Below, in pieces: positions 7,442-13,231 of a DNA stretch of 13,231 nt. How positions within the stretch are numbered: position 1 is the stretch's first letter; each line of letters begins with the position of its first letter. Below the pieces are notes generated by a model. It ran no database searches and was not told where the DNA came from. It worked only from the letters and a program-made list of their open reading frames with translations. The stretch lies in NCBI GenBank assembly GCA_003516285.1, contig DPCK01000030.1, forward strand, positions 1,491 through 14,721, given 5' to 3'. A program made the position numbers and the translations under genes. This DNA is from Lutibacter sp. (lineage in GTDB: Bacteria > Bacteroidota > Bacteroidia > Flavobacteriales > Flavobacteriaceae).

Positions 7442-9100
7442 TTATTGCTTTTTTACTAATGATTTTTCACGAATCGCTTTAAATTCAGATTTTTCATTCC
7501 ATTTAGGAATGGAGGTTTCATTGGCTAATTTATAACCAATTTTAAAGAAAAGCTTGGCATCTTCAACGCATCCGGATAAGTCTGCAGTCTTTGGATTGTA
7601 TTCATCTGTAGGTTTGTGATAGGTATTTGCCCAATAATCATTAATTTGGTCTTTTGCCCATTCTTTGCCGCGTTCCCGGCTGTCTTGCCAGCCTTTTATA
7701 AATAATGATGGAATTCCTGTCTGCGCAAAACTAAAATGATCGGACCTGAAATACATGCCATTTTCAGGAAAGGGTTCATCAGTAATATAGCGATCTTGTA
7801 CTTTTGCAGCTTTTTCAACATAAGAATCTAATTCCGATTGTCCGAATCCGGTTATCGTAACATCTTTCATTTTACCAATTGGCAATAACAATTCATAATT
7901 TAGGTTTGCAATTGTTTTTTCGGGAGGAAAAAGTCCGTTTTCAACATAATATTTTGAACCAATCATTCCGGTTTCTTCAGCCGTTACCGCGATAAAAACA
8001 ATGGAGCGCTCTGGCTTTGTTTTTAATTTAGAGAAGGCTTTTGCAGTTTCCAGCATGGCGCCCAATGCCGTTCCGTTATCTATGGCGCCGTTATAAATTG
8101 AATCGCCATTGTGCTTTGGGCCAATGCCAAAATGATCCCAATGCGCGCTATAAACAATACATTCATCAGGTCGTTTTGTACCTTTAATGATGGCGACAAC
8201 ATTTTTGCTGTTCGCAAATTTCAACTGTGTTTTAATCGTCAAATTCAAATTGCAATTTAAGCTCAAAGATTCAAAATCAGGTGCTGTTGCTTTTTTGGTA
8301 AGCGCATCAAAATCAAGTCCCGATTTTTCAAAAAGCTTTTTGGCGGCGATATCTGTAATCCAGCCTTCAAGCGCACATTTTTGTGCATTGCCGTCTTTGG
8401 CTTGAATAGAGATTCCCGATGCCGAAGTATTTGTAAGCACTTCCCATCCGTAACCTGCCGCCTTATCTGAATGAATCACCAAAACCCCTTTCGCTCCTTG
8501 TCGGGCTGCTTCTTCATATTTGTAGGACCAACGGCCGTAATAAGTCATAGCATTGCCCTTAAAAAGTTCGTTATTTTGTGTTGCAAAACCTGGATCGTTT
8601 ACCAAAACCAAAACAATTTTATCTTTTACATCAATATTTTTATAGTCGTCCCAGCCGTACTCCGGAGCCACAATGCCATAACCTGCAAAAACAATTTCAG
8701 CATTTTTTATTTCGACAAGTTCTGGGATATGAGGCGTTTTAGCAATATAATCTTTGGTGTTTTCTAAGATGAGTTCCCCGTTTTCAGTATTTATGGTAAT
8801 GCTTTTATCCGGACTGTAATTTAATTCAACAGAAGGAACATTTTGAAAATATTTTCCATTGAAGCCGCCTTCAATTCCCATTTTTTTAAATGCATTTGCA
8901 ATATATTCCGTTGTTTTTTCTTCACCGATGGTAAATGGTTTTCTACCCTGAAATTCATCAGAAGAAAGGGCGATCACATGTTTTTCTAGATCTTTTGCAT
9001 TGATTGTGTTTTCAGCCTCTAAAGCTTGATCTTTATTTGAGCAACTGATAAAAGTTAATGTAACAATAGAGAAGTTAATTATTTTTGATAAAATGTTCAT
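7442..9100 (-). CDS. M28-family zinc metallopeptidase, PA domain, lipoprotein
   Basis: This is a predicted cell-envelope aminopeptidase of family M28 that would release N-terminal residues from peptides outside the cytoplasm. The 552-residue chain opens with a lipoprotein signal peptide ending TFISC, so C20 is the likely lipidated residue. A protease-associated (PA) domain is inserted at about 135-260 (FAGYGIVAPEYGWDDYKNID, then GAKGVLVIHSD). The catalytic domain follows: H320 in SAHWDHFG, bridging D341 in GAIDNGTALG, E375-E376 in TAEETG, and H495 in YHKPTDEY. The remaining zinc ligand, normally Asp, is E403 in NYELLLPIG. The start at ATG 9100 gives the signal peptide. Its own promoter (TACATTTG) lies upstream and its stop faces the DUF2851 gene. 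Substrate preference cannot be read from the sequence. Confidence 0.93.
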   Translation of the reverse strand: MNILSKIINFSIVTLTFISCSNKDQALEAENTINAKDLEKHVIALSSDEFQGRKPFTIGEEKTTEYIANAFKKMGIEGGFNGKYFQNVPSVELNYSPDKSITINTENGELILENTKDYIAKTPHIPELVEIKNAEIVFAGYGIVAPEYGWDDYKNIDVKDKIVLVLVNDPGFATQNNELFKGNAMTYYGRWSYKYEEAARQGAKGVLVIHSDKAAGYGWEVLTNTSASGISIQAKDGNAQKCALEGWITDIAAKKLFEKSGLDFDALTKKATAPDFESLSLNCNLNLTIKTQLKFANSKNVVAIIKGTKRPDECIVYSAHWDHFGIGPKHNGDSIYNGAIDNGTALGAMLETAKAFSKLKTKPERSIVFIAVTAEETGMIGSKYYVENGLFPPEKTIANLNYELLLPIGKMKDVTITGFGQSELDSYVEKAAKVQDRYITDEPFPENGMYFRSDHFSFAQTGIPSLFIKGWQDSRERGKEWAKDQINDYWANTYHKPTDEYNPKTADLSGCVEDAKLFFKIGYKLANETSIPKWNEKSEFKAIREKSLVKKQ

Positions 9101-9133
9101 CTTAAAAGTATTTTAGTACGAATGAATTTTTAT

Positions 9134-9163
9134 CAAATGTAATCAAAAGCTTCAATTTGGAAA
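9134..9163 (-). promoter_or_regulatory. Putative promoter of the M28 peptidase gene
   Basis: The minus strand has TACATTTG (9134-9141), a full TAnnTTTG match, 33 bases upstream of the ATG at 9100. TTTC (9160-9163) lies 18 bases further up, in the place of the -33 TTTG. The site would let this gene be read apart from the MBL-fold gene before it. Confidence 0.5.
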
Positions 9164-9177
9164 GCTATTTTACAAAA

Positions 9178-9210
9178 GGATTAAAAGTGTTTTTGAAATG
9201 AAATTACACT
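9178..9210 (-). terminator. Weak hairpin after the MBL-fold gene, possible terminator
   Basis: On the minus strand AGTGT (9206-9210) pairs with ACACT (9186-9190), with TTT/AAA pairing further in, and the hairpin is followed by TTTTAATCCTTTT. It starts four bases beyond the MBL-fold stop codon. The stem is short and AT-rich, so it may be chance. Confidence 0.3.
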
Positions 9211-9214
9211 AAAA

Positions 9215-9976
9215 TTAATTGTTGGGATACCATTTTCTTAATCGGACTTCTATCGCTTTATTTTTTGTGTTTACCAATTTTTTGAAAGCCTCCACATTAC
9301 TAAACCCGTCTTGTCCCCTGTAATGAAAAGGATACACAATTTTTGGCTGAAAATCTAAAACGGCACTGGCAGCTTGCTCAATGGTCATTGTATATGGCAA
9401 ATTCATACAGACAAAAGCCACATCAATATTTTGAAGCATTCGCATTTCGGGAATATCTCCTGTATCTCCCGAAATATAAATTTGTTTGTCGTCAACAGTA
9501 ATAATATAACCGTTTCCGCGACCTTTTGGATGTCTGGAATTTGATTCTTCAGGCAAATTATACATTGGAATTGCTGTTATGAAAAAATCAAATCGGTGAA
9601 CGCCTTGTCTATTTTGAAGTTTAACCATTTCAGTCCCGTACTTTTTAGGCAATTTATTGGCTGCTTCTGCAGGAAGTATAAAAATTGTTTTTGAAGTATC
9701 GATGGAATCCAAAGTTTTTAAATCTAAATGGTCTCCATGAATATCGGTAATCAGAATAATATCTGGCGCTTTGATGCCTTTGTACATTTTTGTGCCGCCA
9801 TAAGGATCGACATAAATGGTTGTATTGTTATAGGTTAGCACCAAACTGCTGTGTAAAATGGGCTGAATTTGTAAAGTGCCATTTTTTGTTTTTATGATGT
9901 CAATATCTGGATTTTGCGCCCAGCCTAAGCCTGAAATTAGCAATGAAATTGAAATTAGAATTGTTTTTATTTGCAT
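9215..9976 (-). CDS. Exported metallo-beta-lactamase-fold hydrolase (UlaG-like)
   Basis: This 253-residue protein is of the MBL superfamily, in the UlaG/UPF0173-like branch, whose members hydrolyse diverse esters and lactones. The substrate is unknown. A signal peptide (MQIKTILISISLLISGLGWA, cleaved before Gln21) sends it to the periplasm or beyond. Fold motifs in order are LHSSLVL (41-47) and VDPYGG (56-61) in the first sheet, the metal loop TDIHGDHLD (77-85), SGDTGD (169-174) with ligand D171, and FHYRGQD with H218. The metal loop normally reads HxHxDH, and here the first His is Asp78. H80, D82 and H83 are kept, so metal binding is likely but altered. The start at ATG 9976 is fixed by the signal peptide. 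A strong promoter lies 35 bases upstream, and the gene ends 114 bases before the M28 gene. Confidence 0.85.
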   Translation of the reverse strand: MQIKTILISISLLISGLGWAQNPDIDIIKTKNGTLQIQPILHSSLVLTYNNTTIYVDPYGGTKMYKGIKAPDIILITDIHGDHLDLKTLDSIDTSKTIFILPAEAANKLPKKYGTEMVKLQNRQGVHRFDFFITAIPMYNLPEESNSRHPKGRGNGYIITVDDKQIYISGDTGDIPEMRMLQNIDVAFVCMNLPYTMTIEQAASAVLDFQPKIVYPFHYRGQDGFSNVEAFKKLVNTKNKAIEVRLRKWYPNN

Positions 9977-10010
9977 GAAATGAATTTTATAAATTAAATT
10001 ATAGATATTT

Positions 10011-10042
10011 CAAATATAGACTATAATTTAAGTGCTCCCAAA
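10011..10042 (-). promoter_or_regulatory. Strong Bacteroidota-type promoter of the MBL-fold gene
   Basis: The minus strand carries TTTG (10039-10042), then 20 bases, then TATATTTG (10011-10018). This is a full match to TTTG-N(17-23)-TAnnTTTG. Transcription would start near 10005, leaving a leader of some 28 bases before the ATG at 9976. It is the best promoter match I found in the window. Confidence 0.7.
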
Positions 10043-10066
10043 ACCATAAAATGTGATAATTTGGCA

Positions 10067-10100
10067 TCGCTAATTATAGTAACAGGTTTACTATTAGCGA
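10067..10100. repeat. Imperfect inverted repeat upstream of the MBL-fold promoter
   Basis: The left arm TCGCTAA-TTA-TAGTAA (10067-10082) pairs with the right arm TTACTATTAGCGA (10088-10100). The stem is 13 bp with a three-base bulge and a five-base loop. It lies about 25 bases upstream of the -33 box of the MBL-fold gene and about 30 bases after the stop of the hypothetical gene before it. No T-run follows on the minus strand, so it is not a standard intrinsic terminator. It could be an operator or a 3'-end stabilising hairpin. Confidence 0.55.
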
Positions 10101-10131
10101 AAATTGTTCCAATTAATAAGTTTATGGTAAA

Positions 10132-10539
10132 TTATTTTTTGTAAAAATCTTTAACCCAAGCAACCATCTGATTTTCGGTCATTGAATCTGCATCAAAAAC
10201 ACCCGAAAGTTTGCCGATAAGGTTTAAATTATTTTTAATTTCTTTTTCAAAAATGGTTTTCATAATTGATGGCCCAAATAGCACAAGCGCATCACAATCT
10301 TCAATTTCATTCAATAATATTTTAAGGAACTCTCTGGTTTGTTCTAATTTTTTATTCGCCCAATTTTTTTCATAAGTAATATAATGCCCATCAAATCTTC
10401 CATATTTTTTTGATTCTCCGGGTGTTTGCACTCTGGTATCAATATTGGATTCAATGGTTTTAACGGTGTGTTCGCCGTTTGAGAGTTTAATAACCACTGC
10501 AAGGTGTGTGTCTATCCAAATTCCAACGTTTTTTTTCAT
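10132..10539 (-). CDS. Small hypothetical protein, resembles an eRF1-like/host-attachment-like Bacteroidota family
   Basis: This gives a 135-residue soluble protein from ATG 10539 (MKKNVGIWIDTHLAVVIKL). The frame is open to an upstream ATG at 10596, but a promoter whose -7 box ends on that ATG argues for the downstream start, and MKKNxGIWxD is the form I recall in relatives. It opens with a beta-hairpin-like segment (5-20) and has an acidic and basic middle (about 40-75). It ends with DALVLFGPSIMK (83-94) and DADSMTENQMVAWVKDFY (116-133). The order IWID, then VLFGPxxxK, then MTENQ resembles small Bacteroidota proteins related to the bacterial eRF1-like (release-factor domain) group. The match is from memory and weak for function. 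No membrane segment or signal peptide is present. It seems to be a single-gene unit with no informative neighbour. Confidence 0.6.
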   Translation of the reverse strand: MKKNVGIWIDTHLAVVIKLSNGEHTVKTIESNIDTRVQTPGESKKYGRFDGHYITYEKNWANKKLEQTREFLKILLNEIEDCDALVLFGPSIMKTIFEKEIKNNLNLIGKLSGVFDADSMTENQMVAWVKDFYKK

Positions 10540-10595
10540 AATCCATATTTTAATAATGAAATAATTGGGGCGGTGTGATTTTTTGGAATCAACCA

Positions 10596-10625
10596 TAAAA
10601 TTACAAAAAATTCAGTTATTTTCAA
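10596..10625 (-). promoter_or_regulatory. Putative promoter of the small hypothetical gene
   Basis: The minus strand has TTG (10623-10625), 19 bases, then TAATTTTA (10596-10603), one base off TAnnTTTG. Transcription would begin near 10589, so the ATG at 10596 would not be transcribed. This supports the ATG at 10539 with a leader of about 50 bases. Confidence 0.5.
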
Positions 10626-10635
10626 GGATTTGTGC

Positions 10636-10667
10636 AAAAAAAAGCTGCAACATTATTGTTACAGCTT
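10636..10667 (-). terminator. Intrinsic terminator after the acyl-CoA dehydrogenase gene
   Basis: Arms AAGCTG (10642-10647) / CAGCTT (10662-10667) and AAC/GTT (10649-10651 / 10658-10660), with one mismatch and a six-base loop, form a strong hairpin. On the minus strand it runs straight into eight T (complement of 10636-10643). It lies about 30 bases past the stop and closes the thiolase-dehydrogenase operon just before the next promoter. Confidence 0.92.
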
Positions 10668-10695
10668 ATAAAATATAGTGTGAATTGATTAATTC

Positions 10696-12489
10696 TTAAA
10701 AGCAATAGTTGTTTTCGGCAATTAGTTTTTCAGCAATCACGTTTCGCAATGCAATTGGGTTTGCATTGTTCACATATTTGGTGAAACGTTTTAAACCCAT
10801 CAGCATTACACGCTGCTCATCACCTTCTGAAAAGTATAAAATCGCTTCTTTTCCGAAGACATTTATTTTATCAACAGCATTGTACAAGTTTAATTTTGCC
10901 AAGGCAATTTGAACCTCAGCTTCTTTTTCTGAAGTGAATTTCACCACTTTTTCAGCTTTTAAAACGGCTGATTCTGCCATATAAACTTCAATCATAACTT
11001 CTGCAGCTGCCAAAATTAACTGTTGGTGATTGTCTAAGTCCATTCCGAATTTTTGCACCGCTTTTCCTGAAATCATTAAAAACGCTTTTTTCAATCGGGC
11101 TATCAACTCTTTTTCTTCTGAAAATAATTCAGAAAAATCTGGTGTGTCAAAAGATGGAATTCCCATTAAACTATTGCCGACTTCCATAGCGGGAGTCATT
11201 AGATCAATTTCGCCTTTCATCGCTTTTTTCAGCAGCATTCCAACAGTTAACAACCGGTTAATTTCGTTGGTGCCTTCGTAAATTCTGGTAATCCGTGCAT
11301 CTCTCCAGGCACTTTCCATCGGCGTGTCTTTTGAGAATCCCATTCCGCCAAAAATTTGGATGCCTTCATCTGAAACAAATTGAGAAACTTCAGAACCAAA
11401 AACTTTAATGATGGCACATTCAATGGCATATTCCTGAAAAGCCAATAATTCTGCATCTTGGTGCGATTTTCCTTCAGCCAAAAGAGAATTAATCATATTT
11501 TCAATGTCTTTTGCGGCTCTGTAACTTCCTGCATCCAAGGCAAAGGCTTTGGTGCACATTTCAGCATATTTTTTTTGAATGGCGCCAAAACTTGAAATTG
11601 GCACTTTAAACTGAATGCGTTCATTTCCGTATTTAACAGATTCGGTGATAATTCTTCGGCTTGCATCCAAACAGGCTGCACCTAATTTTATACGGCCAAC
11701 ATTTAAGGAATTCATCGCTATTTTAAAACCATCTCCTCTTTCAGCCAACATATTTTCAACAGGAATCAAGGTGTCGCTAAAAAATACCTGGCGTGTTGAT
11801 GAGGCCATAATCCCGAGTTTATTTTCTTCTGCACCCAAAGTAACGCCATTCGGATTTTTTTTGTCGAAATCCATAATAAAAGCGGTGATATTTTTGTCGT
11901 TTTCAATACGCGCAAAAACAATAAAAATTTCAGCAAAACCTGCATTGGAAATCCACATTTTTTGCCCGTTAATTTTATAATGTTTTCCATCGGCGGTTAA
12001 TTGCGCCGTTGTTTTTCCTGAATTGGCGTCACTTCCTGCTCCTGGCTCAGTTAAACAATAGGCTCCAAATTTTTCGCCTGATGTTAAAGCCGGCAAGTAT
12101 TTTTGTTTTTGTTCTTCGGTTCCATAAAAATAAATTGGCATCGTTCCAATACCTGTATGTGCACCAAAAGCAGTGGCTACCGAACCAGTTGCGGACGACA
12201 TATAATCGGTTACCAACATCGTTGAAATAAATCCCATTCCAATTCCGCCATATTCTTCAGGAATAGAAACACCCAAAAATCCCAATTCCCCGGCTTTGCG
12301 CATTACGGATTCGGTTAGCGCATAATCTTTATTTTCAAAACGCTCTTTGTGCGGCCAAACTTCGCGGTCTATAAATTCAATAACCGCTTCTTTCATCATT
12401 TTTTGTTCTTCACTGAATTCTTCCGACACAAAAATATCTTCCGATTTAATTTCCTTTATTAGAAATTCTCCTCCTTTTATTGTTTCCAT
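10696..12489 (-). CDS. Acyl-CoA dehydrogenase, long VLCAD-like form with C-terminal extension
   Basis: This FAD enzyme catalyses the first step of fatty-acid beta-oxidation, converting acyl-CoA to trans-2-enoyl-CoA and passing electrons to an ETF. The 597-residue chain has the N-terminal helical domain (about 20-140), the first family signature YCLTEPGAGSDANSG (144-158), the FAD-stacking MWISNAG (178-184), GRIKLGAA (265-272), QIFGGMGFS (378-386), and RIYEGTNEINR (402-412). E405 of that last motif is the expected catalytic base, placed as in MCAD (Glu376). A helical extension of about 170 residues (430-597) makes it longer than the usual 380-400 and like VLCAD/ACAD9 in layout. The acyl chain length is not fixed by sequence. 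It lies 103 bases after the thiolase gene, with a hairpin repeat between, and ends at a strong terminator. Confidence 0.95.
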   Translation of the reverse strand: METIKGGEFLIKEIKSEDIFVSEEFSEEQKMMKEAVIEFIDREVWPHKERFENKDYALTESVMRKAGELGFLGVSIPEEYGGIGMGFISTMLVTDYMSSATGSVATAFGAHTGIGTMPIYFYGTEEQKQKYLPALTSGEKFGAYCLTEPGAGSDANSGKTTAQLTADGKHYKINGQKMWISNAGFAEIFIVFARIENDKNITAFIMDFDKKNPNGVTLGAEENKLGIMASSTRQVFFSDTLIPVENMLAERGDGFKIAMNSLNVGRIKLGAACLDASRRIITESVKYGNERIQFKVPISSFGAIQKKYAEMCTKAFALDAGSYRAAKDIENMINSLLAEGKSHQDAELLAFQEYAIECAIIKVFGSEVSQFVSDEGIQIFGGMGFSKDTPMESAWRDARITRIYEGTNEINRLLTVGMLLKKAMKGEIDLMTPAMEVGNSLMGIPSFDTPDFSELFSEEKELIARLKKAFLMISGKAVQKFGMDLDNHQQLILAAAEVMIEVYMAESAVLKAEKVVKFTSEKEAEVQIALAKLNLYNAVDKINVFGKEAILYFSEGDEQRVMLMGLKRFTKYVNNANPIALRNVIAEKLIAENNYCF

Positions 12490-12499
12490 TTTAAGCCCC

Positions 12500-12543
12500 C
12501 TTTTATCCCCCGAAGGGGGAAATAACTACTTGAGGGAAGTAGG
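12500..12543. repeat. Flavobacterial-type intergenic double-hairpin repeat
   Basis: Two adjacent hairpins are seen: TCCCCC/GGGGGA around GAA (12506-12520), and CTACTT/AAGTAG around GAGGG (12526-12542). The GAGGG loop can also pair with the C-runs nearby. The G/C-runs stand out in an AT-rich setting. Repeats of the form CCCCCTTCGGGGG next to short hairpins are common between flavobacterial genes, from memory. It lies inside the thiolase-dehydrogenase operon and ends close to the dehydrogenase start codon. Confidence 0.7.
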
Positions 12544-12592
12544 TTTTAAATGTTATTTTATATTTTCAATTTTAATAAGCCGGTTTGGCTGG

Positions 12593-13231
12593 CTAAAGTA
12601 ATTCATATACTCCCGCAGCGCCTTGTCCTGTTCCAACGCACATCGTAACAATTCCGTATTTATTTTTTCTGGTGCGCATTTCGTTAAACAACTGCACAGA
12701 AAGTTTTGCGCCCGTACAACCCAGCGGATGTCCCAAAGCAATTGCGCCTCCATTCACATTCACAATTTCCTGATTGATGTCCAGTTCACGCATCACCGCC
12801 AAAGATTGCGAAGCAAATGCTTCATTCAGTTCAATTAAATCAATGTCTTTTAAAGTCAAGTTTGCTTGTTTCAGCGCTTTTGGAATTGCTTTTACCGGTC
12901 CGATTCCCATAATTCTAGGTTCAACGCCAACGGCCGCATAAGAAACCATTCGGGCAATTGGTTCAATATTTAATTCTTTCACCATTTCTTCACTCATCAC
13001 CAATAAAAATGCGGCGCCATCACTCATTTGAGATGAATTTCCTGCGGTTACGCTTCCGTCAGCGGAAAAAACCGGTCGTAATTTTGACAAAGCTTCTATT
13101 GAAGTTTCTTTTCGCGGACCTTCATCTTTGGAAACCAAATAATTTTTGACTTGTTTCTTTCCGTTCTCGTCAATATAAATTTCTTCAATGTTGATGGGAA
13201 CGATTCCACTCGTAAATTTTCCTTCAGCTTG
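12593..13231 (-). CDS. Acetyl-CoA acyltransferase (thiolase), partial, N-terminus beyond right edge
   Basis: Thiolase cleaves 3-ketoacyl-CoA with CoA to give acetyl-CoA and a shortened acyl-CoA, the last step of beta-oxidation. The frame is open to the right edge (QAEGKFTSGIVP...), so the 212 visible residues are the C-terminal half of a protein normally near 390-400. An apparent TTG start at 13138 is internal. Visible motifs are NEAFASQS (136-143 of the fragment), GGAIALGHPLGCTGAK (161-176) with the active-site His168, and TMCVGTGQGAAGVYE (196-210) with the acid/base Cys198. The nucleophilic Cys of the N-terminal half is outside the window. The loop GTGQG, where many thiolases have GGGxG, is the only notable variant. 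In flavobacteria a thiolase like this usually follows a 3-hydroxyacyl-CoA dehydrogenase gene, which should lie just to the right. Confidence 0.95.
   Translation of the reverse strand, partial: QAEGKFTSGIVPINIEEIYIDENGKKQVKNYLVSKDEGPRKETSIEALSKLRPVFSADGSVTAGNSSQMSDGAAFLLVMSEEMVKELNIEPIARMVSYAAVGVEPRIMGIGPVKAIPKALKQANLTLKDIDLIELNEAFASQSLAVMRELDINQEIVNVNGGAIALGHPLGCTGAKLSVQLFNEMRTRKNKYGIVTMCVGTGQGAAGVYELL

Noticed and set aside
10540..10596. Nineteen-residue N-terminal extension of the small hypothetical protein (start at 10596)
   Set aside because: The predicted -7 box overlaps that ATG, so it would lie upstream of the transcript start, and the family-like N-terminus begins at 10539.
12593..13138. 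Thiolase as a complete 181-residue protein from a TTG at 13138
   Set aside because: The frame stays open and thiolase-like to the right edge, and the fragment lacks the whole N-terminal half with the nucleophilic Cys, so it is a gene cut by the window edge.
1..13231. Defence system, mobile element, CRISPR array or toxin-antitoxin pair
   Set aside because: I looked for repeats with spacers, transposase or integrase motifs, and small paired frames on both strands, and found none. The genes are recognisable housekeeping or envelope genes.

Overview
The window reads as an ordinary stretch of chromosome from a member of the Bacteroidota, most likely a marine or freshwater Flavobacteriaceae. The grounds are the AT-rich sequence, the family-specific forms of the proteins (DUF5684-type signal peptidase I, DUF5683, DUF2851, a short DapB, a PA-domain M28 lipoprotein), promoter-like sites of the Bacteroidota form (TTG, about 19-20 bases, TAnnTTTG), few Shine-Dalgarno sites, and two kinds of flavobacterial intergenic repeat. 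I see no tRNA, rRNA, CRISPR array, transposase or phage gene, and no gene looks broken. No gap between genes exceeds about 160 bases.

Region 1 (1-3706, minus strand) is a tight operon read parA -> parB -> DUF5683 -> dapB -> lepB (cut by the left edge). The genes overlap, abut, or lie 2-17 bases apart. It joins chromosome segregation to diaminopimelate/lysine synthesis and to the secretory signal peptidase, a housekeeping order I know from other flavobacteria. Region 2 (3787-5967, minus) is a probable two-gene transcript, an NfsB-like nitroreductase followed by the PepD dipeptidase, with a promoter before it and a strong intrinsic terminator after it.

Region 3 (6029-7440, plus) is a single DUF2851 gene, the only plus-strand gene, followed at once by a structured intergenic element that resembles a recurrent flavobacterial RNA motif. 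Region 4 (7442-10625, minus) holds three genes that seem to have their own promoters: an M28-family lipoprotein peptidase, a secreted UlaG-like metallo-beta-lactamase-fold hydrolase, and a small hypothetical protein. Region 5 (10636-13231, minus) is a fatty-acid beta-oxidation operon, thiolase (cut by the right edge) then a long acyl-CoA dehydrogenase. A two-hairpin repeat lies between the two genes, and a clear terminator follows the second.

I found no obvious new multigene system. The points most worth a second look are DUF2851 (a nuclease-like motif order plus four cysteines in a C-x(n)-C-x4-C-x2-C pattern), the structured element after it with two competing pairings, altered metal ligands in the M28 peptidase (Asp to Glu) and the MBL-fold protein (His to Asp), and an inverted repeat just upstream of the MBL promoter.
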